This document shows, piece after piece, positions 32,082-43,012 of a stretch of DNA of 64,000 nucleotides (within the stretch, counting starts at the first letter, position 1; each line of letters opens with the position of its first letter). The DNA lies in contig NC_018149.1 in NCBI RefSeq assembly GCF_000277795.1, positions 186,001 through 250,000 on the forward strand. Reading direction: 5' to 3'. This DNA is from Mycoplasma wenyonii str. Massachusetts (GTDB lineage: Bacteria > Bacillota_I > Bacilli_A > Mycoplasmatales > Mycoplasmoidaceae). The notes under the pieces are model-generated. The model was given only the letters and a program-made list of their open reading frames with translations. It was not told the DNA's origin and ran no database searches. Position numbers and translations under genes: made by a program.

Positions 32082-33104
32082 TTAAAAAATTAAATTTGGA
32101 TGCAATTTAGCACAGAATTTAGGGGCCTTTTTCTTCTTTGGTAGGGGCAACTTATCTTTAATGGTTGTAAACTGCAGCTTTTTATTTAACTTAAATATTT
32201 TTCAAATAATCAAGGAAGAAAACACCACAGAAGGTATTAGGAAGAAATTTCTCATAATAAAGAATTGTTCAAAAGGCAAGGTAGAGATCTTTATATCAAA
32301 TAAAGGAAGTGTAATTATATCTACTAATACATAGGCTAGAAAGTTTAGTATTGTTAGTCTCAAAATAACACCTCACTTCTCAGCCTTTTCTGATAAAGAA
32401 GGAAATAACTTATCAGAAGAAAGACAAAGACAAGCTATCATACCCAACAATAAAAGACCTCCTATAACACCCAAAAAGCCAGTGAAAAATAATTTAGGGA
32501 ACTCAAGAGATTTGGAGAAGATATTTAAGGAAACAGAACTTCCATCAATGAATGTAGCCTTATGGAAAAAGTAATAAGCAGTTGCTGTAAGCGCAGTTAA
32601 AGCAACTACGCAAATAGCATTTTGTCCATTCTTTCATCTCTTCTTAGAAACGCTCTCTCCAAACATATATATAAAGCCACCTAAGAATCCATTAAATACA
32701 GCAGCCAACAAGTAACCATAGTTAAAGACTGAAGAGGTTAAGACCACAGTTAATAGGTCTGTTAATAGTCCAATCAAAATACCAATAACAGGACCATATA
32801 AACCGCCCCCTATCTTGATCAGAATAGTTTCAATTAATAACCTACTACCTGGATAGATCTGAAAGACTATTCCTAGTAAGTTATGGGTCAAAAAGGTAAT
32901 AGTGAAGATTATTGCAGTATTTGTTGCAATAATCATTGCAATGCTTGAGATAGTGTTTATGTTTAGGCTTGGAAACATCAAGAAGTTCTGTTGTAGCCAA
33001 AACCTAAAGAAGATCTTTTTTACAAAGAGTAGAACTAGAAAAGCAGCTAGAGTAATCCCCGCATAAAGCAGAATCTTTTCGCTATTTATATGGCCATTGG
33101 CCAT
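32082..33104 (-). CDS. Polytopic membrane protein, ECF transporter S-component-like
   Basis: The 340-aa protein has about eight hydrophobic segments and a basic Lys-rich tail (KDKLPLPKKKK). The segment IGGGLYGPVIGILIGLLTDL resembles the glycine-rich loop and helix of vitamin-binding S components (FolT/RibU group). That would imply uptake of a vitamin with an EcfAAT module not present in this window. Length is above the usual about 180-220 aa for S components. An alternative is a general membrane protein of unknown role. It lies between trxA and glyS on the same strand. Confidence 0.5.
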
Positions 33105-33110
33105 ATTTAG

Positions 33111-33446
33111 CTAAAAAAAGTAACTATCTAGTAAAGAACTCAGTTCATCTATATTCATGAACCCCACACGCTTCTCAATAGGCTTAACACTATCTTTAGA
33201 GATAAGTATCAGGGTAGGAATGGAAGAGACTTCATACTTTCTGGCTAGTTTGGGAAAACTAGAAACATCAATCTTAATGAACTTAATATCTTGATATTTC
33301 TCTTGCAGAGAAAGACTAAACAATATAGGCATTAGTTGTCTGCAAGGGGGACAGAAGTCAGCATAGAAGTCTAACAAGAGATCGTGAGAGCCTTGTAAAA
33401 GCTCTTGTAGTTCCTCTTGACTAGTTAGACTCTTTACCTCTGGCAT
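33111..33446 (-). CDS. trxA: Thioredoxin
   Basis: The 111-aa protein has thioredoxin strand order and active site FCPPCRQ (Cys-Pro-Pro-Cys in place of the usual Cys-Gly-Pro-Cys) at about residues 31-37, and the cis-Pro loop SSIPTLIL near residue 75. The CPPC variant should shift redox potential (inference). The ATG overlaps the stop of the upstream gene (TAATG). Reduces cytosolic disulfides. Confidence 0.9.
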   Translation of the reverse strand: MPEVKSLTSQEELQELLQGSHDLLLDFYADFCPPCRQLMPILFSLSLQEKYQDIKFIKIDVSSFPKLARKYEVSSIPTLILISKDSVKPIEKRVGFMNIDELSSLLDSYFF

Positions 33447-34198
33447 TAAGAAATATCCATCTTAAGAGAATTTAAGTCTATTAGTTGTTCTTTCTTTAAC
33501 TTCTCTGGTATAAGATTCAACTCATAATCTAGAGCTATTGGTAACTCAATAATTAAGTTAGGAGGAAGTATTTGCTTAAAGCTAGCATATCTTTCATTCT
33601 CAAAGAATGAACACTCTTTAAGGAAAGAAAGATCAAACTTAACTACCACTTCTTTTAGGACATCATAGTCATAGTTGTTATTTAGATTTCTAAGAATTAA
33701 TAATTGTTGATTCTTATCTCTTAAGTAAGAGTAGTCAAGTAACATCTTTTTTGCTTGATGTTTTTCTAGTCTATTGAAATCAGCAAAGAAGGTTAATCCC
33801 TTGAACTTATCTTCATAGCCAAATAACTCTCTACCTACATTAGCTGATTTCACCTTATTTACATATTTTTTTATGTTGGATTTGGTATAAGAATCTAACT
33901 CCAATAGATAGTTATGTGTTAGTATGTGTCTTGCTTCAGGAGAGACAAAGAAACACTTCTCTAAGGTAGCTAGATTTTTATTTGGATCAAAGTTGAATTG
34001 ATAATAGATAGTTAGATCTTTTGGATCAGAGATAAATCCAGTGTAATTGCATTTGTGGGTATGATATTCTGTAAATTCTCTCAAGGCTGTCTTGAGAGAG
34101 AGGTTAAATTCATTATTGATTTTTCCAAAGAATTCATCCAGATCCTCCTGAACAAAGGAGAAGGGATCAGGAAATAAGGTTTTCTTTGAAGAAGTCAT
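33446..34198 (-). CDS. Hypothetical protein upstream of trxA
   Basis: The 250-aa ORF lacks TGA codons. ATG 34198 is preferred over an upstream GTG/TTG-type start at 34210, which would run into the tRNA gene on the other strand. It is soluble, rich in Phe, Leu, Lys and Asn, with no recognised motif. It overlaps trxA by one base, so the two are co-translated. The function is unknown. Confidence 0.6.
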   Translation of the reverse strand: MTSSKKTLFPDPFSFVQEDLDEFFGKINNEFNLSLKTALREFTEYHTHKCNYTGFISDPKDLTIYYQFNFDPNKNLATLEKCFFVSPEARHILTHNYLLELDSYTKSNIKKYVNKVKSANVGRELFGYEDKFKGLTFFADFNRLEKHQAKKMLLDYSYLRDKNQQLLILRNLNNNYDYDVLKEVVVKFDLSFLKECSFFENERYASFKQILPPNLIIELPIALDYELNLIPEKLKKEQLIDLNSLKMDIS

Positions 34199-34206
34199 TA
34201 AGCTCT

Positions 34207-34283
34207 GCACCTATAGCTTAATTGGATAAAGCACTTGACTTCGGATCAAGAGAGTATGGGTTCAAGTCCTATTGGGTGTGCCA
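34207..34283 (+). tRNA. tRNA-Arg (anticodon TCG)
   Basis: A complete cloverleaf is visible: acceptor GCACCTA pairing with TGGGTGT (two G-T pairs), D arm GCTT/AAGC, anticodon stem CTTGA/TCAAG with loop CTTCGGA (anticodon TCG, reading CGA and possibly other CGN), five-base variable loop, T stem ATGGG/CCTAT with loop TTCAAGT, discriminator G and an encoded CCA. It lies between two minus-strand genes and is the only tRNA seen in the window. Confidence 0.93.
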
Positions 34284-34287
34284 GTAT

Positions 34288-34773
34288 TTAAAGTTTAGAG
34301 TTGTATTTATCTCTCGCCTTATTAATAAATTCAAGAGCTTCACTCAAAGGAACTAGATTACCTATCTTCACTTCTTTCTTTTCTAGTTTCTTGTACTCTT
34401 CAAAGAAGTTCTTTAATTCTTCGAATCAGAAGTTAGGTAACTCAGATAAAGAGTTGATATGAGCTAGTCTAGGATCTTTATCCATAACTGCTATTATCTT
34501 TAAATCTTCTTCTCCAGCATCTACCATCTCTAGAGCTCCTAACACTCTTCCTTCTGCATAAGTACCTGGAGTTAAAGAAAAGTTAGAGATCAAAAGAACA
34601 TCTAAAGGGTCATTATCTTCTGAAAGAGTATTAACTATAAATCCATAGTTATGCGGATATACCAAAGAGCCAAATAATACTCTATCTAGCTTTAACTTAT
34701 TCTCAGTTAGTTCATATTTGATATTTGAATGTTTAGAAATTTCAATGAAACATTCAACTATGTTGTTACTCAT
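34288..34773 (-). CDS. ppa: Inorganic pyrophosphatase (family I)
   Basis: The 161-aa enzyme hydrolyses pyrophosphate. It shows the family I core: YPHNYGFIVNTL, the signature DNDPLDVLLI with its metal-binding aspartates, and VMDKDPR with EELKNFFEEYKKLE near the end. Length is normal for a bacterial family I enzyme. ATG start at 34773; the stop lies just past the 3' end of the tRNA gene. Confidence 0.95.
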
Positions 34774-34833
34774 ATTTTTCTAACTGATTTTAAAAAGTAT
34801 TAAAAAATAAAAAAGTCCTTAATTTTATTTATT

Positions 34834-35790
34834 ATGCATTGACTTCTTTCCATTCTTTTTAAAAAAGCAAAACTCTTAACTATTGTAGGTGGTAGTGCAT
34901 TAGGTGGAGGAACTATTGCTGTACCAGTATTAGTTACTGGAGATAGATATGAAGAATATTTATTTAGAAAATTTAATCCTGAGCCAGCAAAGTATGCAGT
35001 TGTAGATCAACAGGCTTTACAGCAAGCTAGTTCAGGTAACAGTCGAACTTGTAATGATGAAAATAATAGCAGTAATGGAACTTACACCTGTGATCAATCC
35101 AAGTTTGAGAAATTTCCAGAAGTAAAGGAAGCCTCCAATTCAGAACTAATTAGAGGAACTAAAAAATACAATCATGGAAATTATGTACTTTATTTTGGAT
35201 CCGAGGCCTGTCCAAACTGTAACAATATGCTTTACAGCGAAAATGAATCTCCAAAGACCTGATTAGGAGCTGATTTAAAGAATATTTATAAGAATGGAAT
35301 CTTCTTCGAGACTTACTCACTAGCTAAACACGAAAATAAAAACAATCCTGATGGACTAAAAAAAATAGAATTCATCTTTTTCAGCGATGAGGTACCAGAA
35401 ATGGGAATTAGAAATAATGATGAACTATATACCATTCCCTGAAACAAGTGACCAAATACCTTAACTAATCAAGGAAGAATAAAAGGAGACAATATGAGAA
35501 ATGATAAGTCTGCTGTATCTTTCAGAAAGTTACATTCTCTCCTAACCTATTACTTTGGAAGTAAGATCTCAGGAATTCCTACCATCATCATTTACAAAGA
35601 TGGGACTCCTTTTGTATATGGTTCAGACAAGATAGAAGAGATAGAAGAAGAAAAGAAGAAGTCAGGGGAACAAATAAAAACACTACAACACGCTGAAGCA
35701 GAAAATTCCAGTGCAGCTGCTGTCTTTAGATACGATCTATTCAAGCATCTAAAGTACATCTATGAAGGGAAATATATGTGATATTTATAG
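34834..35790 (+). CDS. Exported thioredoxin-fold protein with CPNC motif
   Basis: The 318-aa ORF (ATG 34834) has a hydrophobic N-terminal segment (about residues 15-38) that should act as a signal or anchor. At about residues 126-136 is YFGSEACPNCNNM, a thioredoxin-like Cys-x-x-Cys, and near residue 248 SGIPTIIIYKDG with the cis-Pro. The rest is hydrophilic, with a coiled-coil-like Glu/Lys stretch near the C-terminus. It may be an extracytoplasmic thiol oxidoreductase (inference). Four TGA=Trp codons are needed. Confidence 0.6.
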
Positions 35791-35856
35791 TCTTTTTCAT
35801 CCTTTTTTAGAAAATCGACTAATAAATATAGTGAACCAGTTAGTCAATTCTCGAGA

Positions 35857-36219
35857 ATGGAAAAGTTATCTCTAGCAGAAAAGCAAGAAATACTAGCTGG
35901 TTTCGCTAAAAAAGGAGTTTCAAAAACAACCAGCAACAAATTTAAGTGAAATACTTCTAACTTGTCACTTGTAGCTCTTTCATCTATTCCAAGCATCTGA
36001 ATGATTATTGAGGGAATAATCTCTCTTTCTACTAAGAGACCAACCAATAATTTTTCTTTCCCTTATAGAGGTGGATATTCCTCTTATGGTTCCAATAACT
36101 ATCAAAGCAATAAAAGAGATTTCTTTGCTTATGCCTCAGAGGCCTATAGACCTTCTTTGAAACTAACCCCTTATCCATCAAGAAATTCAATTAACTTTGG
36201 ATTACCTTGATTGGTTTAG
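35857..36219 (+). CDS. Small membrane-anchored hypothetical protein
   Basis: The 120-aa ORF starts at ATG 35857 with MEKLSLAEKQEI and has one hydrophobic segment (about residues 36-58). The rest is Tyr/Ser/Asn-rich. The TAG is adjacent to the ATG of the next gene, which begins with a similar MKKLTTLEKQET. The two look like a co-translated pair of related small membrane proteins. The function is unknown. Confidence 0.55.
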
Positions 36220-36477
36220 ATGAAAAAGCTAACCACTCTCGAAAAACAAGAAACTCAAGGAGGAATTACAGCCATGAGCCTTTCCACAGGAGTTTTAACT
36301 GTCACCAGTATATTGAACTTAATACTGGACATACTGCAGAGATATTGAGGAGGAGCAAGTGCAAATACTCCAGAACCTCCTAAAATTGCTCCCGCCTTAC
36401 CTTATTCCTCAGACTCTCCAGCCGCTCATGAAGAATGATTTAAATTACAAGAATTTCGAAACTATAGCTCCCATTAG
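36220..36477 (+). CDS. Small membrane-anchored hypothetical protein, partner of the preceding gene
   Basis: The 85-aa ORF at ATG 36220 directly follows the stop of the preceding gene. N-terminus MKKLTTLEKQETQGG, one membrane segment (about residues 18-40), then a Pro/Ala-rich tail. It overlaps the 3' end of the convergent gene at 36474 by four bases. The function is unknown. Confidence 0.5.
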
Positions 36478-38084
36478 TAATTAATTCCCATTACATTCTC
36501 TTCTTCTGTTCCATATTCTTGCAATCTATTCTTCTCTCTTACAAAGAAACCAACTAGGTGATAGTAGTATCTATCCTTTAGTAGTCTTAAGTTAGATCAC
36601 AAACAGGTTGTCATAGGAACAAAGAATAGAGAGATACAAAGTACTAAGAAGAGAAAGAAAACAAAAGCATACACTAAGTCATATTCTGGAGCGGCAAGAG
36701 CGAAAATAGCAACTCCCGAGAAAGCCAAAGAGTAGAATCCTATCTCTCTCTTTAATTCTGCTTTAATACCTCTAGCTTGATATTGGAATACTAATCTTCT
36801 ATCTTTTTCTTCTGATTGAGAGTACTTTGACTCTTCTTTGGCATTTAGTATTGTCATAGTTCAAAAGCCCAAAAGAACAAAGAAAGTGGCGAGAATTAAT
36901 TGAGGGAATAACTCTGGTACTTTTAAGAAATAACCAGATAAAAGAGATAAATAACCAGACCCTAGGAATAATACAGTCGAGAGAGTCAAAGAGATAGCAC
37001 TAGAAGTTCCAAATCTAAATAGGTTGTAAATAGTTAAAGGAATTAAAGAAAAGAATATTAAGCTAATAGTCTTTTCTAGGGAAGGCATGACCGAAAAGGC
37101 CTCTGTCTCCTGAATATGTCAATTTGTTTTGTCTCCTAAAGTTGTTTTTCCATTTTCACCTTTAAAGGCTGCAAGTATCTTTGAGATATCCACACTTTCT
37201 GGTATTAAGTAGTGAAATCAACTAGAAGAAGAGGCTAACTTACCTTTGACAGTTTCAGAAACATTATTTTTTAGTTCTTTAATTTGTTCTTTCAGGCCAT
37301 CCATAGAGCTTTTTATTTTTTCTTGAACTCCTTTATCAAAAGAAAGTAACTTATTGTTTTTAAAAAAACTAGGGTAGTTAAGACCACACTTAGAGAGTCA
37401 AAGTATGAAACCAATAGTTCCTAGAAGAAAGACAAGAGGAGCGAAGTCTAATGGGGCTATACTTGCTTTTCTCTTCTTTATTTCGTCTTTGAGAGTAGAC
37501 TGTTTTCCCGCGGATCTTAACTCTCTTATTAGGTTTGAATAGGTTAGTGTAGCTCTTTCTTTATCTGCCTCAGCTACATAGTCAGAAAATAAATAGGATT
37601 GTTTCTTTTCTCCTAGATAACCTAGTCTAGGGAGATAGAAATTAGAGAATAGGAATCAAACGGCAAATATAAATAAAGCTCCTAGAGCTAGTACTATTCC
37701 CATCTCTTTTAGTGATGGAGGTAGTAAGAAGATAAATAAAGAAGAAGGAATTAAGAGCATAAGAGCTAGCTCATAAAGATAGACATTGTGTTTCTTATTA
37801 GCTAGATAGATAGCCATTCTCACTGTATAGTTATTGGTTCTTAGATATCTCTTAATTCAGCTAAAGAAATGTAGAGAGTTAGAGATTGAAAAGAATAAAA
37901 GAGCTAAGAGGGCGAATAAAGTTGACTTATCTCTTGTTAGGCCAGAAAGTAAGAAGATACTATATATAGAACCACAACCTATAGTTAGAAAGAGACAAGA
38001 GAAAAGTCCCGGAAGTCTGTACTTATAAGTAACTACCGCAAATAGAAAAAAGAAAAAGGCTACAAGGGATAGATAACTATCCAT
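36474..38084 (-). CDS. Large polytopic membrane protein
   Basis: The 536-aa ORF from ATG 38084 reads through several TGA=Trp codons. It has several membrane segments at the N-terminus (residues 1-75 and 100-145), a soluble middle with a Lys/Glu-rich helix (KGVQEKIKSSMDGLKEQIKE) around 270, and further segments in the C-terminal 200 residues. I recognise no family. It follows the exported protein at 38109 by 24 bases, so both probably form one transcript. That unit is divergent from the DUF31 protease at 39505. A joint envelope role is inference. Confidence 0.6.
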
Positions 38085-38108
38085 CTTGGAGTTTTTCTAC
38101 CTAAAGCA

Positions 38109-39404
38109 TTAAGTAGAAATGGGTTGAGATAGATAGTTACTTCTTATTACAGGGAAACTATTAGAAGAATCTTTGGAATCTAATAATAGAGCTGGTCATT
38201 GATCTTTTAGGTCATCTTGTGTTCTTAGAGTGAAATTTTTTACACTGTAATGTTTAATTCAGTCCAGCATGATTGGTACATTCCAGTCTTTATCTATTTG
38301 TTTATTAGGAGTAATGGTTAGTTTGACATTTGATTGATATTCATTATTTCCCTTTAGTTCATAAAGAGCATCTGGACCTCCTGCATAGTTAATGTGGTTA
38401 GGAAAGAAAGACTCGAAGGCTTCTTTGTCTCCCCCCTTTAACACTTGAACTAAGTGACCTTTAAATAGACCTAGACTCTTGGATTTATCTGATAGTCAGT
38501 GATAAGCAATATTTAGATCTTTAGATTCAAGCTCCATTGGTTTCAATGTTGCTCTCTCATAGTCTTTATTAGTTCCTTTATTTACTCAGGTTTGGAAATA
38601 AAGCTCAAAGAAGTCTTTTTCATCTTGTGATAGAGATTCATAGAGAGCAGTTAATTGTTCTTTGCGTTGACTCTTTTCTCTTGTATTAAAGTAACTCTTT
38701 ACAAAACCATATTTAGTTAGCTCTGGTTGGTTAAAGAATCAAATATGAAATCCAAAGTTTAGCTTTAGTCTAAGTAATTCTTTATCTAATCAGACGAACC
38801 AGCTCTTTTGACTGGTTTTACTTGTAGGTACATAGACTAACTTTCTTATTTCATCTTTATCTATATAAGCAGTCTTGAAATAGATATCAATAGCATCTTG
38901 GTTTAGAGCATTTCTAGTTAGCTTTGCATTTTCTTGCAATAAATGTTCTACCTTTATTAATTCTTTAAATAGATCTGAATCACTTATTATCTCTGTATCA
39001 TTAGGATTTTTTTCAATTCATCTATCAACAGTTAGTTGATTGAACTTAACTGTTTGTAGTCACTCTCACTCTCTATTCTTGATGTTTTCTTTTCTCTGTA
39101 CTTGAATGAAGAGATTAGGTTGACTACTACCCTCCATTGAAGAAGTACCAAAATCAGAGAGTTTGTTTATGTGAGTTTGGTGATTTAGGTATTTCTTGTA
39201 GTAACCAGCTAGTCTATTACTATCTTCAGAGAGTTTTTGATCTTGCTTGTGATTATCTCCATTAGCAAAAGGTACTCTAAAGAAGTAGTGATATATTGAG
39301 GGAGTCTCAGAAAACAGTTGCTTAGGTATTGTGATTGCAATTGGAGAGCCTAGTGCAAGAATAGGTAGAGAAAAACCAAATAATCTTGGTCAAGAAAAGG
39401 ACAT
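38109..39404 (-). CDS. Exported hypothetical protein
   Basis: The 431-aa ORF (ATG 39404, TAA 38109) begins with a signal-like segment (MSFSWPRLFGFSLPILALGS). The rest is hydrophilic, rich in Lys, Asn and aromatic residues, with no Cys after the signal, so it is not a typical lipoprotein. No catalytic motif is seen. It is divergent from the DUF31 protease gene with 100 bases between starts. The pairing could reflect a substrate-binding partner for the protease, as in the MIB-MIP systems of other mycoplasmas, but I see no sequence evidence that this is MIB. Confidence 0.6.
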
Positions 39405-39504
39405 AAACTAGTTATTATTAATTACTATTACCTTATTTATTGGCACCATAAGATAATTAAAATAAGATTTCAGTTATTATTTAATCTTTAGTTCTTTTTA
39501 AGCT
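39405..39504. promoter_or_regulatory. Divergent intergenic region
   Basis: One hundred AT-rich bases lie between the starts of the exported protein (minus) and the DUF31 protease (plus). It must hold both promoters. I do not see a clear operator. Confidence 0.4.
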
Positions 39505-41142
39505 GTGGCTTTTCTTACTTCCTCAGTACTTAATGGACTAAAAGTACTTTTAGTATTAGGGGTTGGATTAGGAGGTCATCAAATCTATTGAAAGTTAGCA
39601 GGTAATTATGTAGATGATGGTTTCTTTTACTTTGCTGACAAGATGTTTTTGCCTAATAAAGACTTTCTAAAAAAGAATAAGGTTTACAACTCTTGATCAG
39701 CTATCTCTAAATCAGATGAGTATCTAACTAGAAAGGACATAGCTAATAGCTATAGAAATAGCTATCACGTAGGCTTTAAAGCTAATGCAAAAGTTAGAGA
39801 TAAGTTAAATACTCTTTACTACAACGGATTTGGAGATAGAGCCTCTGTATACAAGGTAATAAAGGATCATACTTTGAAGCTAGGAATGCCTTGTTCTGCT
39901 GGAACTGGCTGATTACTAGACTTTGAAATGCCAAAAGATGGCAAATATCCAACTAAGTGATTTATTGCAACTAATCTACACGTAATTAATATGTTTAGAT
40001 TCAAGAGCAATCCTTATAACGTAAGCCTACCTATAGCTAGTGAATATCTAAGTAACCTTAGACTTGCAAGCTATGGTAGATATCTAAATAGTTGTGAAGA
40101 TGCAATTCTTAATAACAAGTCAGAACTGCAACTATACACCGAAAAGGATGAATATGACAGAAATATCTATCCTCAAGACACAACAAGAGTTAATAGTTTC
40201 AGAAACTCTTATAGTTACTGAAATCTTTCTGAAAGACAAACTATATACACCACAACTATCTCCAATCCGAAGTTAGTCTATGCAGCTATAGATTTCCTAG
40301 GACCAAGATATACAGTTTCTGGTCACAAAAATAGTAAAGAGAGTTACTTCAAGGACTTTGGTGTTATGGAGGTAGATTTCGCTAATGAAGATCAAGCAAG
40401 AATTATGACTAATGGAACATATGACAAGTATTACAAGACAAAGGTAGAAAGACAAAGACCAGCAGTTGATTTCTTTGCTCCTGAGTTAATGAGTACCTAT
40501 GATGCACATGAGTTAGCAAACTCAGAAGATAGATACTATATTGGTGGTTATCCAGGTTCAGTTTCAGATAACTTGTCATTCAATATCAATGCGAAGCTGA
40601 AGCTTATACAACAAAATAGATGAAGTCATTATGACTACTATTACCCTAACTACGATACTGAACTAACTAATAGTAAGTTGACTTACTTTAAGAAAGTTAG
40701 AGGAAATGATGACTTAATCACATACAACTTACTAAACAGTAGAGGTCAAGTAATACCTGGACACGCAGATATAAACAAGGTAGACAGTATCACTAATGAC
40801 TCAAAGATTATGTGAAATGGTAAGCAATTGAATGGTTGGGGATACAACTACCTAATAGACAACACCTTCTTAGGCAGAGGAGCTTCAGGTTCTATGGTAC
40901 TAAATCAACATGGAGAGCTGTTGGGTCTTTACAGAATGTACAATGAATCCTTCAACTTTGGGTTTGTTGAACCTTTAAGAGCTAGTTGAGTGGTTGATGA
41001 AAAAGGAAAGATTATTCTTCCAGGATTTGACTTACTAACTGGAACTGAAAATCAAGCAATCTCTTACAAGTCTCAACTATTAAGACACAATCCTAACTTG
41101 AATACCTACCTAAAAAGTAAGTCTTGAAATCTTAAAAGTTAG
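39505..41142 (+). CDS. DUF31-type exported trypsin-like serine protease
   Basis: The 545-aa protein (GTG 39505) has an N-terminal hydrophobic segment, then a chymotrypsin-like arrangement: GTGWLLDFE, catalytic His159 in IATNLHVIN, probable Asp284 in KDFGVMEVDF, and Ser461 in GRGASGSMVLN. This order is that of mycoplasma DUF31 proteins, which include the immunoglobulin protease MIP (family knowledge). Five or more TGA=Trp codons are present. It should act on extracellular host or bacterial proteins; the substrate is unknown. Tandem exported genes follow. Confidence 0.8.
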
Positions 41143-41172
41143 TTAATCTAAGCAAACAACCAACTACAAGCA

Positions 41173-42075
41173 TTGTTTTCTTTAACAGGGGGCTCGATTC
41201 ATAAAACCAAAGTAGCTTATGGTTGTTTGTTGTTATTAGGTTCAGCTTCAGTCGCTGGAGTAGCTGTAGGAGATAACAAAGGAAGTTGGTTTAACTCAAT
41301 AGGTACTAAATTTCAAGAAATTTTTTCTGGGGGGGGCGGTGGAAGTGGATCTTCAAGTTCTTCTTCGGGGCAAACAAATGGGCTTGTCGCGGCTTGAGGA
41401 TGAGTTTCACAGGCAGGACAGAGTGTCTTTGATTGAGCTATTAAGCCAGCCGCACAGGCTTTTACACAAATTCCCCAAACTTATACAAACTGGTGAACTG
41501 GTCTAAAGACTTTCTTTAGCTCTCTGGTTAAGAGGGAAATGTATACATTGTTCTTTGAGAAATTTCACACCAAGATTTACAACACACTTTCTTTCTTTTT
41601 GTCTGGAGGACAAAGCAGACAAACATTTATAGATTTGTTTAAGACAGAGTCGTTACAAAACACACTTAAGGTTGGGAAGTTTTTGTTAGGCACAAGCGAT
41701 CCAGAGTGGAAAGGAAAATTTAAAGCAGGTCAAGATGTATTTAACTATCTTCTTTTCAATTGACTAAATGAACCAGAGAAGGTCACAAAGAAATTTAAAA
41801 AGTTATCTGATAGGATCGCCAGTCAAACAAGTGCAATCAAGAATGCAAGCCAGAACTCAACATCAAGCGGTAGTACAAGCAGTACAAAACCTGAAGAAAC
41901 AGTCTACACCTTAGAAAAGGACACTTTGAGAGAATATTTAGATTTGAAGGATACTTTAGATGATTGATGAATATCTGGATGAATGCTGGAAGTTGCAGCC
42001 AAAATAAAAACTGGAAAGAACTTTAAAGAATCTAGAACTCTATTCTCTCTTTTTGGTAATCTTTTTTGAAGTTAA
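41173..42075 (+). CDS. Exported hypothetical protein with in-frame G8 tract
   Basis: The 300-aa ORF begins at TTG 41173. Hydrophobic segment at about residues 13-33 (AYGCLLLLGSASVAGVAVG), then a Gly/Ser linker coded partly by a G8 tract (41329-41336), then a Trp- and Phe-rich helical body and a Ser/Thr-rich section near 225-245. Eight G keep the frame open; one base more or less would cut the protein after about 55-60 residues. It is paralogous to the gene at 42229 in the N-terminal anchor. Probably a surface protein whose expression can switch (inference). Confidence 0.65.
41329..41336 (+). repeat. G8 tract, in frame
   Basis: Eight G coding Gly residues right after the anchor of the protein at 41173. 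Confidence 0.85.
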
Positions 42076-42102
42076 AAAATAAACTTATGAATTCTTTGTG
42101 TT

Positions 42103-42112
42103 GGGGGGGGGG
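42103..42112 (+). repeat. G10 tract between genes
   Basis: The longest tract in the window. It follows a short frame from ATG 42087 (MNSLCW). With 10 G the frame stops after about 14 codons; with 9 G it would run to TAA near 42190. It may be a leader, a gene remnant, or a spacing element upstream of 42229. Confidence 0.8.
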
Positions 42113-42228
42113 CATTAGTACGAGAAACATCTAACTTATTCTTTTTCAGTGATATAAGACACAGACAAGTACCAACAGAAAGAGAATAAAAAAGAAAATT
42201 AAAAAGGTTTTATTTGGATTAATTAGTA

Positions 42229-42909
42229 ATGAGAATACTAGAAAGTCCTCTTCTCAAAAACAGAATTGCACTTGGTTGTATAGGTTTATTGGGACTATCT
42301 ACTTTTTCAGGATTAATTCACACTTCAGTAAGTAGCGGCTTTTCTTCAACACTAGCAAGTCTCTTTAGTAGATTTGGGGCAAGAGGGCAAAGTGTGTCTG
42401 CTCAGGAACAGGGAACAGGAGGAAAAATTTCTCCAGCCCAATGAGTGAGCAAGCAAAGTCAAGAAGTCTGAAGTGAATATATAACTCCTTTCGCAAAAAC
42501 AGCCTATACATGAGTTAAGGAAAAAGACAAAAGAGACTCAGTTTGAGGAGTTTTAAAGCAGTTCTGAAACTATAAGTTTTTTAAAGGAGTGATGTCTAGG
42601 TCGCCTTGAATAATTTCTGATTGGGTATACATATTGACAAACGGAGAGACGAGAACAAAACTTTTCTCATCCTGAAAATATGTATTAGCTTTCTTTGATT
42701 TTGTAACTAAAAGAGAAACTCTTAAATCTTTCTCTTCACATTTCGGAGAAATTTTTGCGGAATTATTATTCATGCCTGCACGAGCAATCAAGAAATTTAA
42801 AGGAAGAGAAGAGCGAAGAGGGGGACAAGAACCATGTTCAGAAACAAACACCAGTCGAAAGCCCGGAGAAACTTCTATATGTATAAGTGTTAGCTCTACT
42901 CCTGAGTAA
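42229..42909 (+). CDS. Exported hypothetical protein, paralog of the gene at 41173
   Basis: The 226-aa ORF (ATG 42229) reads through many TGA=Trp codons. N-terminal anchor LLKNRIALGCIGLLGLSTFS matches the pattern of the 41173 protein. The body has Trp-rich helices and a basic C-terminal part (KKFKGREERR). Unlike its paralog, it has no G tract in the coding region, but the G10 tract lies about 115 bases upstream. The function is unknown. Confidence 0.6.
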
Positions 42910-43012
42910 GAAAAAACTTCTTAACTAACCCGCCATTTTTTCTTTAGTTATTACTAATCTGAACTACTAGTAATGTAACTAAATTAAAAATCCTTTCCGT
43001 TATTTAAAAAAA

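Noticed and set aside
34199-34210. Upstream start for the gene at 33446-34198
   Set aside because: It would extend into the tRNA-Arg gene on the opposite strand; ATG 34198 needs no overlap.
42570-42851. Minus-strand 93-codon frame
   Set aside because: It lies wholly inside the plus-strand exported protein gene 42229-42909, which has a signal-like start and a paralog.
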